Assembly: GCF_000241305.1 (NCBI RefSeq) | Contig: NZ_BAEH01000049.1 | Coordinates: 1 to 48,625, forward strand | Direction: 5' to 3' | Length of the DNA: 48,625 bases | DNA from: Gordonia effusa NBRC 100432 | GTDB taxonomy: Bacteria; Actinomycetota; Actinomycetes; Mycobacteriales; Mycobacteriaceae | In this document: in pieces, positions 41,072 to 48,625 of the stretch | How positions within the stretch are numbered: position 1 is the stretch's first letter | Layout of the letters: each line of letters starts with the position of its first letter | Translations under genes and position numbers: made by a program | Notes under the pieces: generated by a model | Databases searched by the model: none | The model's input: the letters and a program-made list of their open reading frames with translations, nothing else | What the model was told of the DNA's origin: nothing

Positions 41072-41368
41072 CTACTCGCCTTCGGTGTGCTCGAGCAGGT
41101 CGGCGTGGATCTCGCGCATAGCGATCGACAACGGCTTTTCCTGCAAGCCGGGCTCGACCAGCGGACCGACGAATTCCAGGATGCCGTCGCCGAGTTGGTT
41201 GTAGTAGTCGTTAATCTGCCGCGCGCGCTTGGCCGCGTAGATGACCAGCGCGTACTTCGACGACGCGCGATCGAGTAGGTCGTCGATCGGCGGATTGGTG
41301 ATACCCAATGGGGTGTCATACGCCGGCGCGTCGATCTCGGTCACGTCAAAGTCGGTCGGGTTGCTCAC
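41072..41368 (-). CDS. rpoZ: RNA polymerase subunit omega
   Basis: This 98-residue protein matches actinobacterial omega: [16 protein letters not shown], then [20 protein letters not shown] and the [12 protein letters not shown]-terminal helix. The frame opens earlier, but GTG 41368 ([12 protein letters not shown]) is preceded by GAGGAG with a short spacer and is the better start. Omega assists assembly of beta-prime. It lies between gmk and coaBC in the standard operon. Confidence 0.94.
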   Translation of the reverse strand: MSNPTDFDVTEIDAPAYDTPLGITNPPIDDLLDRASSKYALVIYAAKRARQINDYYNQLGDGILEFVGPLVEPGLQEKPLSIAMREIHADLLEHTEGE

Positions 41369-41445
41369 GGAGCTCCTCAGTTCTACTGCGTTGCGGTTCA
41401 AAATGTGGCGATGAAGATTTGCGGTGGTGGGGCGTCCGTCTGGCG

Positions 41446-42063
41446 TCAGTGCGCCACGCCGGCAGGTCCAACCAGCAAGGATACCAACTCATTGGCCGTC
41501 TGGTCGACTTCGCGGTTCACCAACACCTGGTCGAAGTTGTCCATCGATGCCATTTCGACTCGAGCGGTCTCCAGTCGGCGGGCCACTTTCTCGGGCGATT
41601 CGGTGCCGCGGCTGGTCAATCGCTCGACGAGATCTTCCCAGGTCGGCGGCGATAAGAAGACCGTACGAGCTTCCGGCAGTTGCGCTACGACGTTGGCCGA
41701 GCCTTCCAGGTCGACCTCGACCAATACCGGCTTTCCGGCTTCCAGCGCGTCGAGCACCGGCTGTCGCGGGGTTCCCGACCGCTGCAAACCACCGTGGATC
41801 TCGGCCCATTCGAGCAGCTTGCCGTCGGCGATCAACGTGTCGAAGTCGGCGTCGGAGACGAAATGGTAATCGCGGCCGTCGACCTCACCGGGACGCGGGT
41901 CGCGGGTGGTAACTGAAACGCTGAAGAACAGCTCGGGCAGCAACTCACGGACGCGATTGACGACAGTCGACTTGCCGACAGCCGAGGGGCCGACCAAAAC
42001 GATCAGTCGGCCCCTCGGTGAACTGGCGGTCCGCGGACGGACCGTCGAATTCTGCTCGCTCAA
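41446..42063 (-). CDS. gmk: Guanylate kinase
   Basis: This 205-residue kinase converts GMP to GDP. The P-loop is GPSAVGKST (25-33); GMP-binding blocks are [20 protein letters not shown] and [10 protein letters not shown]. The lid shows [17 protein letters not shown]. It starts one base after the mihF end on the same strand, so the two are tightly coupled. Confidence 0.96.
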   Translation of the reverse strand: MSEQNSTVRPRTASSPRGRLIVLVGPSAVGKSTVVNRVRELLPELFFSVSVTTRDPRPGEVDGRDYHFVSDADFDTLIADGKLLEWAEIHGGLQRSGTPRQPVLDALEAGKPVLVEVDLEGSANVVAQLPEARTVFLSPPTWEDLVERLTSRGTESPEKVARRLETARVEMASMDNFDQVLVNREVDQTANELVSLLVGPAGVAH

Positions 42064-42064
42064 A

Positions 42065-42382
42065 TCAGGCGAGGTCGAACTTTTCCAGCAAAGCCTTGCG
42101 CTGACGGTCGCCCAGGCCGCGCAGACGGCGGGTAGGAGCGATCTCCAGCTCGGTCATGATCTCGCCGGCCTTGACCTTGCCAACCTTCGGCAGGGCTTCG
42201 AGCAGCGCCGAGACCTTCATCTTGCCGAGGATCTCGTCCGTCTCGGCATCCTTGAGGACCTGCTTGAGGTCGGTGCCGCCACGCTTCAGGCGCTCCTTGA
42301 GCTCCGCACGGACACGGCGAGCAGCAGCTGCCTTCTCCAACGCTGCGGCGCGCTGCTCTGGTGTCAACTGGGGAAGTGCCAC
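42065..42382 (-). CDS. mihF: Actinobacterial integration host factor mIHF
   Basis: This 105-residue nucleoid protein reads [18 protein letters not shown] at the start and [18 protein letters not shown] with KALLEKF at the end, the H2TH-type DNA-binding region. mIHF bends DNA and is essential in mycobacteria. A frame is open far upstream, but GTG 42382 has GGAGG five bases before it and matches the family's 105-residue form. It is the first gene of mihF-gmk-rpoZ-coaBC. Confidence 0.96.
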   Translation of the reverse strand: MALPQLTPEQRAAALEKAAAARRVRAELKERLKRGGTDLKQVLKDAETDEILGKMKVSALLEALPKVGKVKAGEIMTELEIAPTRRLRGLGDRQRKALLEKFDLA

Positions 42383-42711
42383 GGGTTCCTCCGTAAATCG
42401 TGATCTTCGTCTTGGGGCGGCGCGCACGGGTAGTGCTCGCCTGGCCGCGATTGAATGCGGCGCGTGATCGACCGTACCCAACGTGAGCAGGCATTTCGAG
42501 GGCCACCCCACTAAAACGTCGAGATGACGGTGTTGTAGCGTCCAGGTCGTTTGCCCAAGACCGATTCCCTCTCGCGAGGTGGCTATAACCAACGTTGGCG
42601 CAGGTGAGAGTAGGAAAATGGTGCGGCGACCGACCGTCGATGCTGCGACCAGTGTGACCAGTGGTGTGTAACAACGCCGGTCAGCAGATAATTTGGACGA
42701 GTTCGGTCACA
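42383..42711 (-). promoter_or_regulatory. Upstream region of mihF, with palindrome next to a possible -10
   Basis: This 329-bp gap between mihF and the EamA gene has no convincing gene. On the minus strand a perfect CCAACGTTGG palindrome (42589-42598) is followed at once by TTATAGCC, whose TATAGC (42582-42587) could be a -10 hexamer. That would leave a mihF leader of nearly 200 nt. A tandem ACTGGTC direct repeat lies near 42650-42662. No strong terminator for the EamA gene is visible. Confidence 0.3.
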
Positions 42712-43641
42712 TCAGCGTGTCGCGGCCATCGAACCGCATTCGACGCCGTTGTCCGACGTCGAATCGGGTTGCGTTCGAGTTCCGGCGCGAGCGCCGTCAT
42801 TGCCGAGCGCGCATGCCGCCGCACCGAGCACGAGGCCGACGATCACACCGATGTCGGGCCGTTCGGCCAGGATCGCCCAGGTCAGTAGTGCGGCGATCGA
42901 CGGGATGACCCCGAACAGTAGGGACACCGCGGACGCCCCAGCGCGCCTGATGGCGGCTAGGTAAAGACTGGCCGCGATCACCGAGTTCGCGATGACAAGG
43001 ACGGCTATCGATCCGATCGCGGCGCCGGTGTTGGTGATGTGCTGCGTCGTCAGGGCCGCGAAGACGCCGGCGGGCACCACGGCCGCCGCGGCTCCGATCG
43101 CGTTAATCGCCATCGGATGGCCGTCGGTCATGAACCGTTGTTGATACACGCCGCCGAATGCGAGGCCGATCACCGCGACGATGACCCACACCACGGCCAG
43201 GTCGATATGCCCGACGTCGGCGACGCGGCCCGCGAAGGCCGCGCAGACCGCGGCGAACGCGATCACCACGGCGCAGATTCGTCGGGCGGACAAGCGTTCC
43301 CGCAACAGCAGGCTCGCTAAAGCGGCGGTGATCACCGGGTTCATCGCGATAACCAGCGCCACCAGAACCGGTGACACCCCGGCGTACATCGCCTCGTAGC
43401 AGCCGACGAATTGCATTCCCTGCGTTGTCAATCCGATGACCACCGCATGCCACGCCTGCCGACCTCGCGGCCAGTCGAGGCGGCGAATGCCGACTATGGC
43501 GGCGAGAATGAGCGCGCCAAGGACGAACCTGGCGATCAACACCACACCCGGCGTCGCGTATCGCACCGACAGTGCGCCGACCGGATAGCCCAGTGCGTAG
43601 AAGATCGCCGTAGAGGCCGCCAGCGTCGGAGAGAGTCTCAT
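42712..43641 (-). CDS. EamA/DMT-family transporter
   Basis: This 309-residue protein has about ten hydrophobic helices in two EamA halves (for example FYALGYPVGALSVRYA, ALVIAMNPVITAALASLLLR with the RERLSARR loop, and SAVSLLFGVIPSIAALLTWA with the ILAERPD loop). These are hallmarks of drug/metabolite transporters of the RhaT/EamA type. The substrate is unknown. It is divergent from a LysR regulator across a 109-bp AT-rich gap and is its likely target. The last 30 residues are hydrophilic and poorly conserved. Confidence 0.9.
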   Translation of the reverse strand: MRLSPTLAASTAIFYALGYPVGALSVRYATPGVVLIARFVLGALILAAIVGIRRLDWPRGRQAWHAVVIGLTTQGMQFVGCYEAMYAGVSPVLVALVIAMNPVITAALASLLLRERLSARRICAVVIAFAAVCAAFAGRVADVGHIDLAVVWVIVAVIGLAFGGVYQQRFMTDGHPMAINAIGAAAAVVPAGVFAALTTQHITNTGAAIGSIAVLVIANSVIAASLYLAAIRRAGASAVSLLFGVIPSIAALLTWAILAERPDIGVIVGLVLGAAACALGNDGARAGTRTQPDSTSDNGVECGSMAATR

Positions 43642-43674
43642 GCCTTCATCTGACCGCTAACCGTTCACATTGTC

Positions 43675-43702
43675 TAATCAAAAAATGGATCGTAATTGAT
43701 AA
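43675..43702. promoter_or_regulatory. AT-rich inverted repeat, candidate LysR-type operator
   Basis: TAATCA (43675-43680) and TGATAA (43697-43702) form an interrupted dyad in the divergent EamA/LysR gap. The stretch is far more AT-rich than its surroundings. LysR regulators usually bind such dyads upstream of a divergent target gene. Confidence 0.4.
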
Positions 43703-43750
43703 GCAAACGTGAACTTACTAGCGCGCCGAGCACGGGGAACCTAGCCTGAT

Positions 43751-44641
43751 GTGGTGGCACGCACCTTCGACATCACTCCCCTGCGCTCGCTAGCCGCCGT
43801 GGCATCGACCGGCGGCGTCCACCGCGCCGCACAGTCGCTAATGCTGACACAATCCGCGGTTAGCCAGCATCTTCGCAAACTTGAACGCGAGGCTGGCACC
43901 CCACTCGTTGTCCGCGACGGTCGTCGGCTCGCGTTCACTCCCGACGGCGAGGAACTACTCGGGCACGCCCGGGCGATCCTAATCGCCCATGACGCCGCCG
44001 TGCAGCGATTCGATAAGCATTCACATACGGTCATGTCGGTTGGTACCGCCCAGAACAGCGCCGGGGTGGTACTGCCCACGCTGATGTCGGAGCTGCGACT
44101 CTTGTTGCCGGACAACGAGATTCGCTTTCATCTGGACCGCAACGTGACCGTCCGGCAGATGCTCACCGACGACGATGTCAGCATCGCGGTGACCTCGCGT
44201 GTGGCACCGGAGCTGCGACCGCGCCCCGACGGGCTGCGCCTGCAATGGCTGTGGTCGTCGAACATACAACCACCTGGCGACGACGAGGAGATTCCGCTGA
44301 CGGTCTTCACGCCGCCATGTACGTTGCGACAACCCAGCTTCGACTCCTGGAGCGGCACTGGACACACGTGGCGGGTGCACGCCGAGGTCAACGATTTGGC
44401 GACCGGCCTCGACGCGGTACGCGCCGGAGCCGGCGCGATGCTGGTGCCGGTGCTCGATCGGCTCCCCGACGGCTTGCGCCCATTGCCCGGCGCCCCGGCG
44501 GCCCCAGCCCTGCAGTTGGCGGTGGTCTACACCGATCGGACACCGTCGACGCTGCGCGACGCCGTGCAGAAGACGCTGATCAACCTCATCGGCGCCGATC
44601 GAGTCGAACTTCTGTCCAACGACACCTTCGCCATGCCCTGA
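43751..44641 (+). CDS. LysR-family transcriptional regulator
   Basis: This 296-residue protein has the LysR N-terminal HTH: LRSLAAVASTGGVHRAAQSL, LTQSAVSQHLRKLEREAG and LVVRDGRRLAFTPDGEELL. A two-lobed effector domain follows (VGTAQNSAGVVLPTLMSELR, TGLDAVRAGAGAMLVPVLDR). GTG 43751 was chosen, with GTG 43754 equally possible. It probably controls the divergent EamA transporter. Its 3' end faces pyrF across a family A hairpin. Confidence 0.9.
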   Translation: MVARTFDITPLRSLAAVASTGGVHRAAQSLMLTQSAVSQHLRKLEREAGTPLVVRDGRRLAFTPDGEELLGHARAILIAHDAAVQRFDKHSHTVMSVGTAQNSAGVVLPTLMSELRLLLPDNEIRFHLDRNVTVRQMLTDDDVSIAVTSRVAPELRPRPDGLRLQWLWSSNIQPPGDDEEIPLTVFTPPCTLRQPSFDSWSGTGHTWRVHAEVNDLATGLDAVRAGAGAMLVPVLDRLPDGLRPLPGAPAAPALQLAVVYTDRTPSTLRDAVQKTLINLIGADRVELLSNDTFAMP

Positions 44642-44664
44642 CCTTCCGTGCCCCTCCGCCGCCA

Positions 44665-44737
44665 GTGAAAATCGTCCGAATAGTTGCCCCGCTGGGGCAA
44701 TATGCCCTCGGCGGGCAACTATTCGGACGATTTTCAC
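44665..44737. repeat. Family A inverted repeat at the convergent LysR/pyrF junction
   Basis: Two 25-bp arms (44665-44689 and 44713-44737) are perfectly complementary; they begin GTGAAAATCGTCCGAATAG. The 23-nt loop has an inner GGGCA-ATA-TGCCC stem. Positions 44695-44737 are 37/43 identical to 17993-18035. It fills most of the gap between the two stop codons and probably terminates both genes. Confidence 0.75.
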
Positions 44738-44748
44738 GGCTCGGGGGC

Positions 44749-45579
44749 CTAGGCCAGCGCGGCCTCGACCTCGTCGCGGGTTCGCTCGTAAGCACTACGC
44801 AATGCCCCGACGTCGGGACCGGACGTCAACAATCCACGCGAACTCGCCGGCAGGACCCACGACGGGTCCGCTCCCGCGAATACTTCCGGCAGATCGGCCG
44901 GTGTCGCGCCCTGTGCACCTAGCCCCGGAGCGAGGATCGAGCCGCGCACCTTCGACAGATCCAGTCCGTGCGCACGAGTCGCGCCGACGACCAGACCAAC
45001 CGTTCCCCGACCATCGGCGTTATGCGCAGCAGCATCGTCGACGATGCCCTGAGCGACCGTCGTACCGTCTGTGCGCGTTGCCAATTGAAGCTCGGCACCT
45101 TCTGGATTCGACGTCCGCGCTAGCACGTACACCCCGCGGCCAGTCGCGTCAGCCTGCTCTATGGCAGGCTTTAACGACCCGAAACCGAGATACGGCGACC
45201 CCGTGACGGCGTCGGCGCATAGCGGTGACGCGTCATCGAGCCATGCCGTGGTGTAGGCGGCCATCGTCGAGCCGATATCGCCGCGTTTGGCGTCGGCGAT
45301 CACCAACGCGCCGGCCGCCCGACAGGCGGCGATCACCGACTCCAGTGCGGCGAGTCCCGCGGAACCGAATGCCTCGAAAAACGCCACCTGCGGTTTGATC
45401 ACCGACGCGGTCGGGCCGAACGCCTCGGCACAGATTTCACCGAATTCGACGACGCCGGCCGCCGACACCGGCAAGCCCCACTGTTTCAGCAACGGCGGAT
45501 GCGGATCGATACCGGCGCATAACCGGCCCCTCGCACCGACCACCGCGCAATATCGCTGCGCGTACCCGCCCTCGGTCAT
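44749..45579 (-). CDS. pyrF: Orotidine 5'-phosphate decarboxylase (type 2)
   Basis: This 276-residue enzyme makes UMP from OMP. The catalytic lysine motif DAKRGD is at 96-101 in [19 protein letters not shown]. Other blocks are [12 protein letters not shown] and [20 protein letters not shown] 45579 overlaps the carB stop by four bases, which decides it over a longer frame. The order carB-pyrF is the one in M. tuberculosis. It is of the long actinobacterial type. Confidence 0.95.
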   Translation of the reverse strand: MTEGGYAQRYCAVVGARGRLCAGIDPHPPLLKQWGLPVSAAGVVEFGEICAEAFGPTASVIKPQVAFFEAFGSAGLAALESVIAACRAAGALVIADAKRGDIGSTMAAYTTAWLDDASPLCADAVTGSPYLGFGSLKPAIEQADATGRGVYVLARTSNPEGAELQLATRTDGTTVAQGIVDDAAAHNADGRGTVGLVVGATRAHGLDLSKVRGSILAPGLGAQGATPADLPEVFAGADPSWVLPASSRGLLTSGPDVGALRSAYERTRDEVEAALA

Positions 45580-48500
45580 CGACCTTGCACCAAAGCCGCG
45601 TGCCGACTTTGCAGCGACCGGACACCCACGTCGCCACTCAACGCCGCCTCGATACCCTGCACGGCAGCGCCTGCGCCCTGCACCGTCGTGATGCACGGGA
45701 TATTCACCGAGACTGCGGCAGAACGGATTTCGTAACCGTCGACGCGCGGGCCGGACTGCCCGAATGGCGTGTTGATCACCATCGCTACGTCACCGGCGCG
45801 GATGGTATCGACAATCGTCTGCTCCCCCGTCGCGAGGTTGGTATCGGAGTGCTTATGCACACGCGTGCACTGAATACCGTTGCGCTCCAACATATCCGCG
45901 GTGCCTTCGGTGGCCAGGATGGAGAAGCCGAGATCTGCCAGACGCTTCACCGGGAACAGCAGCGCTCGCTTATCCTTATTGGCCACCGATACGAAGATCG
46001 CACCGCTGAGCGGTAGCGACCCATAGGCGGCGGTCTGCGACTTGGCGAACGCGCGGCCGAAGTCGGCGTCGATGCCCATCACTTCGCCGGTCGACTTCAT
46101 CTCCGGGCTAAGCAGTGAGTCGACCCCGGTCCCGTCGTGACGGCGGAATCGGTTGAATGGCAACACCGCTTCCTTGACCGAGATCGGTGTCTGCACCGGA
46201 GCTTGCCCACCGTCGCCGTGCGCTGGCAAGATGCCCTGCCCGCGCAATTCGGCGATCGACGTACCCAGCATCACTCGCGCGCATGCCTTGGCCAGCGGCA
46301 CGGCAGTCGCCTTCGATACGAACGGGACGGTCCGGCTGGCGCGCGGATTCGCTTCCAGCACATAGAGAATGTCGTCCTTGAGCGCGTATTGCACGTTGAG
46401 CAAACCGCGCACACCGATCCCCTTCGCGAGAGCTTCGGTCGATTTACGGACCGCCTCAAGGTCGGCTCGACCGAGGGTTACCGGTGGCAGAGCACATGCC
46501 GAGTCACCGGAGTGGATTCCCGCTTCTTCGATATGTTCCATCACGCCGCCGATGTAGACGTCGGTGCCGTCGCATAGCGCGTCGACGTCGATCTCCACCG
46601 CGTCTTCGAGGAAGCGGTCGACCAGCACTGGGTGGTCCGGCGTCAATTCCGTTGCGCGCGAGATGTAATCGCTCAGTGACGCTTCGTCGTACACGATTTC
46701 CATGCCACGTCCGCCGAGCACATACGACGGCCGGACCAGCACCGGATAACCGATCCGATCGGCGGTCTCGCGTGCTTCGTCGAAAGTCGTCGCGGTGCCG
46801 AACGCCGGTGCCGGTAACCCGGCATCGGTGAGCACCTTGCCGAATTCCCCGCGATCCTCGGCGAGATCGATGGCCTCCGGACTGGTGCCGACGATCGGTA
46901 CCCCCGCTTCGGCCAAGCGATGGGCCAGCCCAAGCGGCGTTTGCCCGCCGAGCTGGACAATCACGCCGGCCACCGTCCCCGACGTCGACTCGGAGTGGTA
47001 GACCTCAAGCACATCTTCGAAGGTCAACGGCTCGAAGTAGAGACGATCGGCGGTGTCGTAGTCGGTCGACACCGTCTCCGGGTTGCAGTTGACCATGACC
47101 GTCTCGTAGCCGGCCTCGGTCAGCGTCATCGCCGCGTGCACACACGAATAGTCGAATTCGATTCCCTGCCCGATCCGGTTGGGACCGGACCCGAGAATCA
47201 GGACCTTTGGCCGATCCCGTTGCGGCGCAACCTCACTCGTGGCCGCCGGGTCGAGTTCATAGGTGCTGTAGTGGTATGGCGTGCGTGCTTCGAACTCTGC
47301 GGCGCACGTATCGACGGTCTTGTACACCGGCCGAACATCGAGTTTCACACGGTGCGCGCGTACCGCGGCCTCGTCGGCGAAATCGCTTCGCAGAGCAGCG
47401 ATCTGGCGGTCGGAGAAGCCACTCGACTTCGCCAACCGCAGCAGCGGCTCGTCGAGGGTGGCGGCGTCGCGGATGTCATTGCCCAGCGCACCGATCGCGG
47501 CGATCTCGGCCAGGAACCACGGATCAATCTTGGTTGCCTCGTAGAGGTCCTCAATGCTGGCACCGGCGTCGAATGCCAGCATCAGCCCGTACAGCCGACC
47601 GTCCTTGGGCACCGACAGTTCTTTCAATAGCGCGGGCAGGTCGACGCTGGCCGGATCGGGCCGGTCGGCATCGGTCCAGAATCCGGCGGCTTTGGTCTCC
47701 AGCGACCGCATCACCTTGCCGAGTGCCTCGGCGAAACTGCGGCCCAGGCTCATCGCCTCGCCGACCGACTTCATGGTGGTGGTCAATGTGTCGTCGGCAC
47801 CCGGGAACTTCTCGAAAGCGAAGCGCGGCGCCTTCACGACGACGTAATCCAGCGTCGGCTCGAAACAGGCCGGCGTTTCCTTGGTGATGTCGTTGACGAT
47901 CTCGTTGAGGCTATAGCCGATGGCCAGTTTCGCGGCGATCTTCGCGATCGGGAAACCGGTCGCCTTCGACGCCAAGGCCGACGACCGTGACACGCGCGGA
48001 TTCATCTCGATGACGACCAGCCGTCCGTCGGTCGGGTCCTGAGCGAATTGGATATTGCAGCCGCCGGTATCGACGCCGACCTCACGCAGAATGTCGATGG
48101 AGAGGTCGCGCATCTTCTGATACTCACGGTCGGTCAACGTCATCGCGGGCGCGACGGTCACCGAGTCGCCGGTGTGCACACCGACCGGATCGACGTTCTC
48201 GATGGAACATACGACCACGACGTTGTCGCGGTTATCCCGCATCAATTCGAGTTCGTATTCTTTCCAGCCCAATATCGACTCTTCGATAAGGACATTCGCA
48301 GTCGGCGATGCGGCGAGACCGCCGCCGGCGATTCGCTCGAGATCGGCATCGTTATATGCCATACCCGAGCCGAGCCCACCCATCGTGAACGACGGGCGGA
48401 CCACCACGGGAAACCCGAGCTCGTCTACCGTCGCACGAACTTCGTCCATCGTGTGGCACACGGCCGACCGGGCCGATTCGCCCCCGACCTTCTCCACGAT

Positions 48501-48625
48501 GTCCTTGAACATCTGCCGGTCCTCGCCGCGCTGGATGGCATCGAAGTCGGCGCCGATCAACTCGATGCCGTACTTCTCCAGCGAGCCACGATCATGCAGT
48601 GCGACAGCGGTATTCAACGCCGTCT
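45576..48625 (-). CDS. carB: Carbamoyl-phosphate synthase large subunit (5' truncated by window edge)
   Basis: About 1016 residues are present; the frame runs off the window at [15 protein letters not shown], which in homologues lies roughly 105 residues after the start, so the first ATP-grasp domain is partly missing. Visible are ATP-grasp 1 ([40 protein letters not shown]) and the oligomerisation region. ATP-grasp 2 follows ([59 protein letters not shown]), and then the C-terminal allosteric domain ([20 protein letters not shown]). It makes carbamoyl phosphate for pyrimidines and arginine. Confidence 0.97.
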   Translation of the reverse strand, partial: TALNTAVALHDRGSLEKYGIELIGADFDAIQRGEDRQMFKDIVEKVGGESARSAVCHTMDEVRATVDELGFPVVVRPSFTMGGLGSGMAYNDADLERIAGGGLAASPTANVLIEESILGWKEYELELMRDNRDNVVVVCSIENVDPVGVHTGDSVTVAPAMTLTDREYQKMRDLSIDILREVGVDTGGCNIQFAQDPTDGRLVVIEMNPRVSRSSALASKATGFPIAKIAAKLAIGYSLNEIVNDITKETPACFEPTLDYVVVKAPRFAFEKFPGADDTLTTTMKSVGEAMSLGRSFAEALGKVMRSLETKAAGFWTDADRPDPASVDLPALLKELSVPKDGRLYGLMLAFDAGASIEDLYEATKIDPWFLAEIAAIGALGNDIRDAATLDEPLLRLAKSSGFSDRQIAALRSDFADEAAVRAHRVKLDVRPVYKTVDTCAAEFEARTPYHYSTYELDPAATSEVAPQRDRPKVLILGSGPNRIGQGIEFDYSCVHAAMTLTEAGYETVMVNCNPETVSTDYDTADRLYFEPLTFEDVLEVYHSESTSGTVAGVIVQLGGQTPLGLAHRLAEAGVPIVGTSPEAIDLAEDRGEFGKVLTDAGLPAPAFGTATTFDEARETADRIGYPVLVRPSYVLGGRGMEIVYDEASLSDYISRATELTPDHPVLVDRFLEDAVEIDVDALCDGTDVYIGGVMEHIEEAGIHSGDSACALPPVTLGRADLEAVRKSTEALAKGIGVRGLLNVQYALKDDILYVLEANPRASRTVPFVSKATAVPLAKACARVMLGTSIAELRGQGILPAHGDGGQAPVQTPISVKEAVLPFNRFRRHDGTGVDSLLSPEMKSTGEVMGIDADFGRAFAKSQTAAYGSLPLSGAIFVSVANKDKRALLFPVKRLADLGFSILATEGTADMLERNGIQCTRVHKHSDTNLATGEQTIVDTIRAGDVAMVINTPFGQSGPRVDGYEIRSAAVSVNIPCITTVQGAGAAVQGIEAALSGDVGVRSLQSRHAALVQGR

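Noticed and set aside
42065..42592. N-terminally extended mIHF of 175 residues
   Set aside because: The GGAGG before GTG 42382 and the family length support the 105-residue form; the extension is low-complexity.

Overview
The window is a high-GC chromosomal segment from an actinobacterium of the order Mycobacteriales (mycolic-acid group). The gene order sufR | mptB-ABC-ABC-ctaA | qor-ctaB | tkt-tal-zwf-opcA-pgl | ppc | secG-tpiA-pgk-gap | whiA-yvcK-rapZ-uvrC | rib genes | rpe | rsmB-fmt-priA | metK | coaBC-rpoZ-gmk-mihF | pyrF-carB is the one known from Mycobacterium tuberculosis around Rv1384-Rv1460. MptB (lipoarabinomannan-type mannosyltransferase), mIHF, WhiA and a DUF5302-like protein fit that group. 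The M. tuberculosis lprG/P55 pair is not present between ribD and ribE, where a thiolase and an HxlR regulator sit instead, so a relative such as Gordonia or Williamsia is more likely than Mycobacterium. The genus is not settled from the sequence.

Layout. 1-556: 3' truncated sufR (-) with a palindromic operator. 623-4275: mptB and a DrrAB-type ABC exporter (+). 4292-5688: heme A synthase and a small conserved protein (-). 5760-6725: quinone oxidoreductase (+), convergent with heme O synthase ctaB (-). 7998-14443: pentose-phosphate operon (+). 14468-17901: PPOX-type flavoprotein and PEP carboxylase (-). 18068-21485: gap-pgk-tpiA-secG glycolytic operon (-). 21692-29630: one long minus-strand chain, ribE-ribBA-ribH-PH protein-uvrC-rapZ-yvcK-whiA, headed by an FMN riboswitch. 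30036-31745: thiolase divergent from an HxlR regulator. 31817-33542: rpe-ribD. 33648-33809: a 53-residue DUF5302-like protein. 33896-38264: priA-fmt-rsmB. 38405-42382: metK, and mihF-gmk-rpoZ-coaBC. 42712-44641: EamA transporter divergent from a LysR regulator. 44749-48625: carB (5' truncated) and pyrF.

Almost all genes are housekeeping: central carbon flux, heme and flavin cofactors, CoA and SAM, pyrimidines, and replication, repair and translation initiation. I see no tRNA, rRNA, CRISPR array, transposase or prophage gene. The less ordinary material is between the genes. Long, near-perfect inverted repeats without a U-tract lie at the 3' ends of genes, at five of the six convergent junctions and after three co-directional operons. 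Two sequence families recur among them (A: 2 copies; B: 3 copies), and two family B copies differ by four compensatory base-pair changes. A separate 23-nt repeat occurs downstream of yvcK and again inside ribE, where it is translated. HxlR and SufR operators can also be read directly.
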